The translations under genes were made by a program, and so were the position numbers. Source: Bacteroidales bacterium (lineage in GTDB: Bacteria > Bacteroidota > Bacteroidia > Bacteroidales > F082). From it: a stretch of 64,000 nucleotides of DNA. The notes beneath the pieces were generated by a model, which ran no database searches, was not told the origin of the DNA, and saw only the letters and a program-made list of their open reading frames with translations. Of this stretch, positions 63,393 to 64,000 are shown one piece after another (position 1 is the first letter of the stretch; every line of letters begins with the position of its first letter). The stretch covers positions 50,718 to 114,717 of the forward strand of contig JALNZT010000010.1 in NCBI GenBank assembly GCA_023229135.1. The letters run 5' to 3'.

Positions 63393-64000
63393 CTTCTTGG
63401 GATTTTATAAATAAAGTGATACCATTTTCTTTCAACTATTGAAACTCCATACATTTGAGACCAATATGCATTAGCTTGACCTAAATAATTAAAGGTTGAA
63501 TTTGGATATAATCCATTATTTTTAAATGAATTATAAAAACCTTTTGCTTCTTCAGGGAAATATTTCATGTGTTCCAATCCATCTAGTGTAAATGTGTCAA
63601 CTCCTAATCCATTTCTAACTTTAAGACTTGTGTAAAGCTCTTTCTGATATGTTCCTCTAAGATTATCATAAGAGCTGAAAGCTAAATCGCCATAAGAAAT
63701 TTGACCATCTGAAGGTTTTGTAGATCCATAATAAGCTTTTCCTTCAACATATTCTGCACCAGCTGATTTATTTGGTTTGTAACTACCTTCAAAGCCAAAA
63801 TAATCAAGTATTGCCTGTTTATCCATACCTTTCTCCATCATACTATTAAAAACATTCTTGTTGGTATAAAAACCTTCTCCTTTAGTCAAATTACTAAAGT
63901 TCTCAGAGGTGAAAGTTGTAAATATAGCTCCTCCAGTGGCTCCCCACAACATGCCTTCTCCAATATCATTTCCCCATAAGGCTGCGTCCAAGCCACCCGT
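63386..64000 (-). CDS. C-terminal part of a probable RHS-type protein (truncated by window edge)
   Basis: The frame stays open to the right edge of the window, where it reads TGGLDAALWGNDIGEG, so the 5' part lies outside; the apparent start is only a TTG. GGLDAALWGND followed by GMLWGATGGAI is typical of the segment after the RHS-repeat core in polymorphic proteins. The remaining 170 residues would be the variable C-terminal module: FYTNKNVFNSMMEKGMDKQA, then SYGDLAFSSYDNLRGTYQKE, ending YGVSIVERKWYHFIYKIPRR. No known toxin fold is recognised. Sequence composition is AT-richer than the dcw region. Partial gene; the family call rests on the short N-terminal segment. Confidence 0.55.
   Translation of the reverse strand, partial: TGGLDAALWGNDIGEGMLWGATGGAIFTTFTSENFSNLTKGEGFYTNKNVFNSMMEKGMDKQAILDYFGFEGSYKPNKSAGAEYVEGKAYYGSTKPSDGQISYGDLAFSSYDNLRGTYQKELYTSLKVRNGLGVDTFTLDGLEHMKYFPEEAKGFYNSFKNNGLYPNSTFNYLGQANAYWSQMYGVSIVERKWYHFIYKIPRRW

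Overview
The window is a chromosomal stretch of a Bacteroidetes (Bacteroidota) bacterium, probably a Bacteroidales or Marinilabiliales-like relative. The evidence is seven secreted proteins with type IX secretion (T9SS) C-terminal sorting domains, a GldA-type ABC ATPase, -7 elements of the TAnnTTTG type instead of sigma70 boxes, a TTG-started mraZ, FtsZ followed by GatB/YqeY, and a Bacteroides-like glycine-lipid gene pair. No rRNA or tRNA gene, CRISPR array or intact insertion sequence was seen.

Layout. (1) 0.4-4.0 kb, minus strand: a propeller-type LytS-like sensor kinase and its LytTR response regulator. (2) 4.2-19.9 kb, plus strand: a large secreted-protein locus. It has two tandem paralogous subtilisin-like proteases, each with a type I dockerin-like module and a T9SS sorting domain. 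Two proteins built from cohesin-like modules follow (five modules sharing one motif), the second ending in its own dockerin-like pair. A further T9SS protein and a 77-residue PID-CTERM-like surface protein close the locus. By inference it could encode a cell-surface, cellulosome-like proteolytic assembly. (3) 19.9-21.5 kb: tandem terminators, a degenerate 21-bp tandem repeat open in all three plus frames, and an unrecognised 309-residue protein. (4) 21.5-27.2 kb: DUF3995 membrane protein, phosphofructokinase, a sodium/dicarboxylate symporter, a secreted Asp-box propeller protein and a divergent TetR-like protein. (5) 27.4-34.0 kb, minus strand: an efflux operon tolC-like, tetR-like, membrane fusion protein, RND permease. 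(6) 34.5-38.4 kb: gldA-like ATPase, then rplM-rpsI-rpsB-tsf. (7) 38.4-54.4 kb, minus strand: a compact division and cell wall (dcw) cluster mraZ-rsmH-ftsL-ftsI-murE-mraY-murD-ftsW-murG-murC-ftsQ-ftsA-ftsZ-yqeY, preceded by a three-repeat MraZ-box-like element. (8) 54.7-59.1 kb: glycine-lipid acyltransferase pair, engB, then convergent biotin carrier and acyl-CoA carboxyltransferase genes. (9) 59.4-64.0 kb: two more T9SS proteins, an XRE regulator interrupted by an in-frame stop, a small TonB-C-domain protein, and the 3' end of what looks like an RHS-type protein running off the window.

The housekeeping blocks are conventional. The most unusual material is the protease/cohesin-like locus, the 21-bp array beside the ORFan, the broken XRE gene and the RHS-like tail with its overlapping small secreted neighbour.
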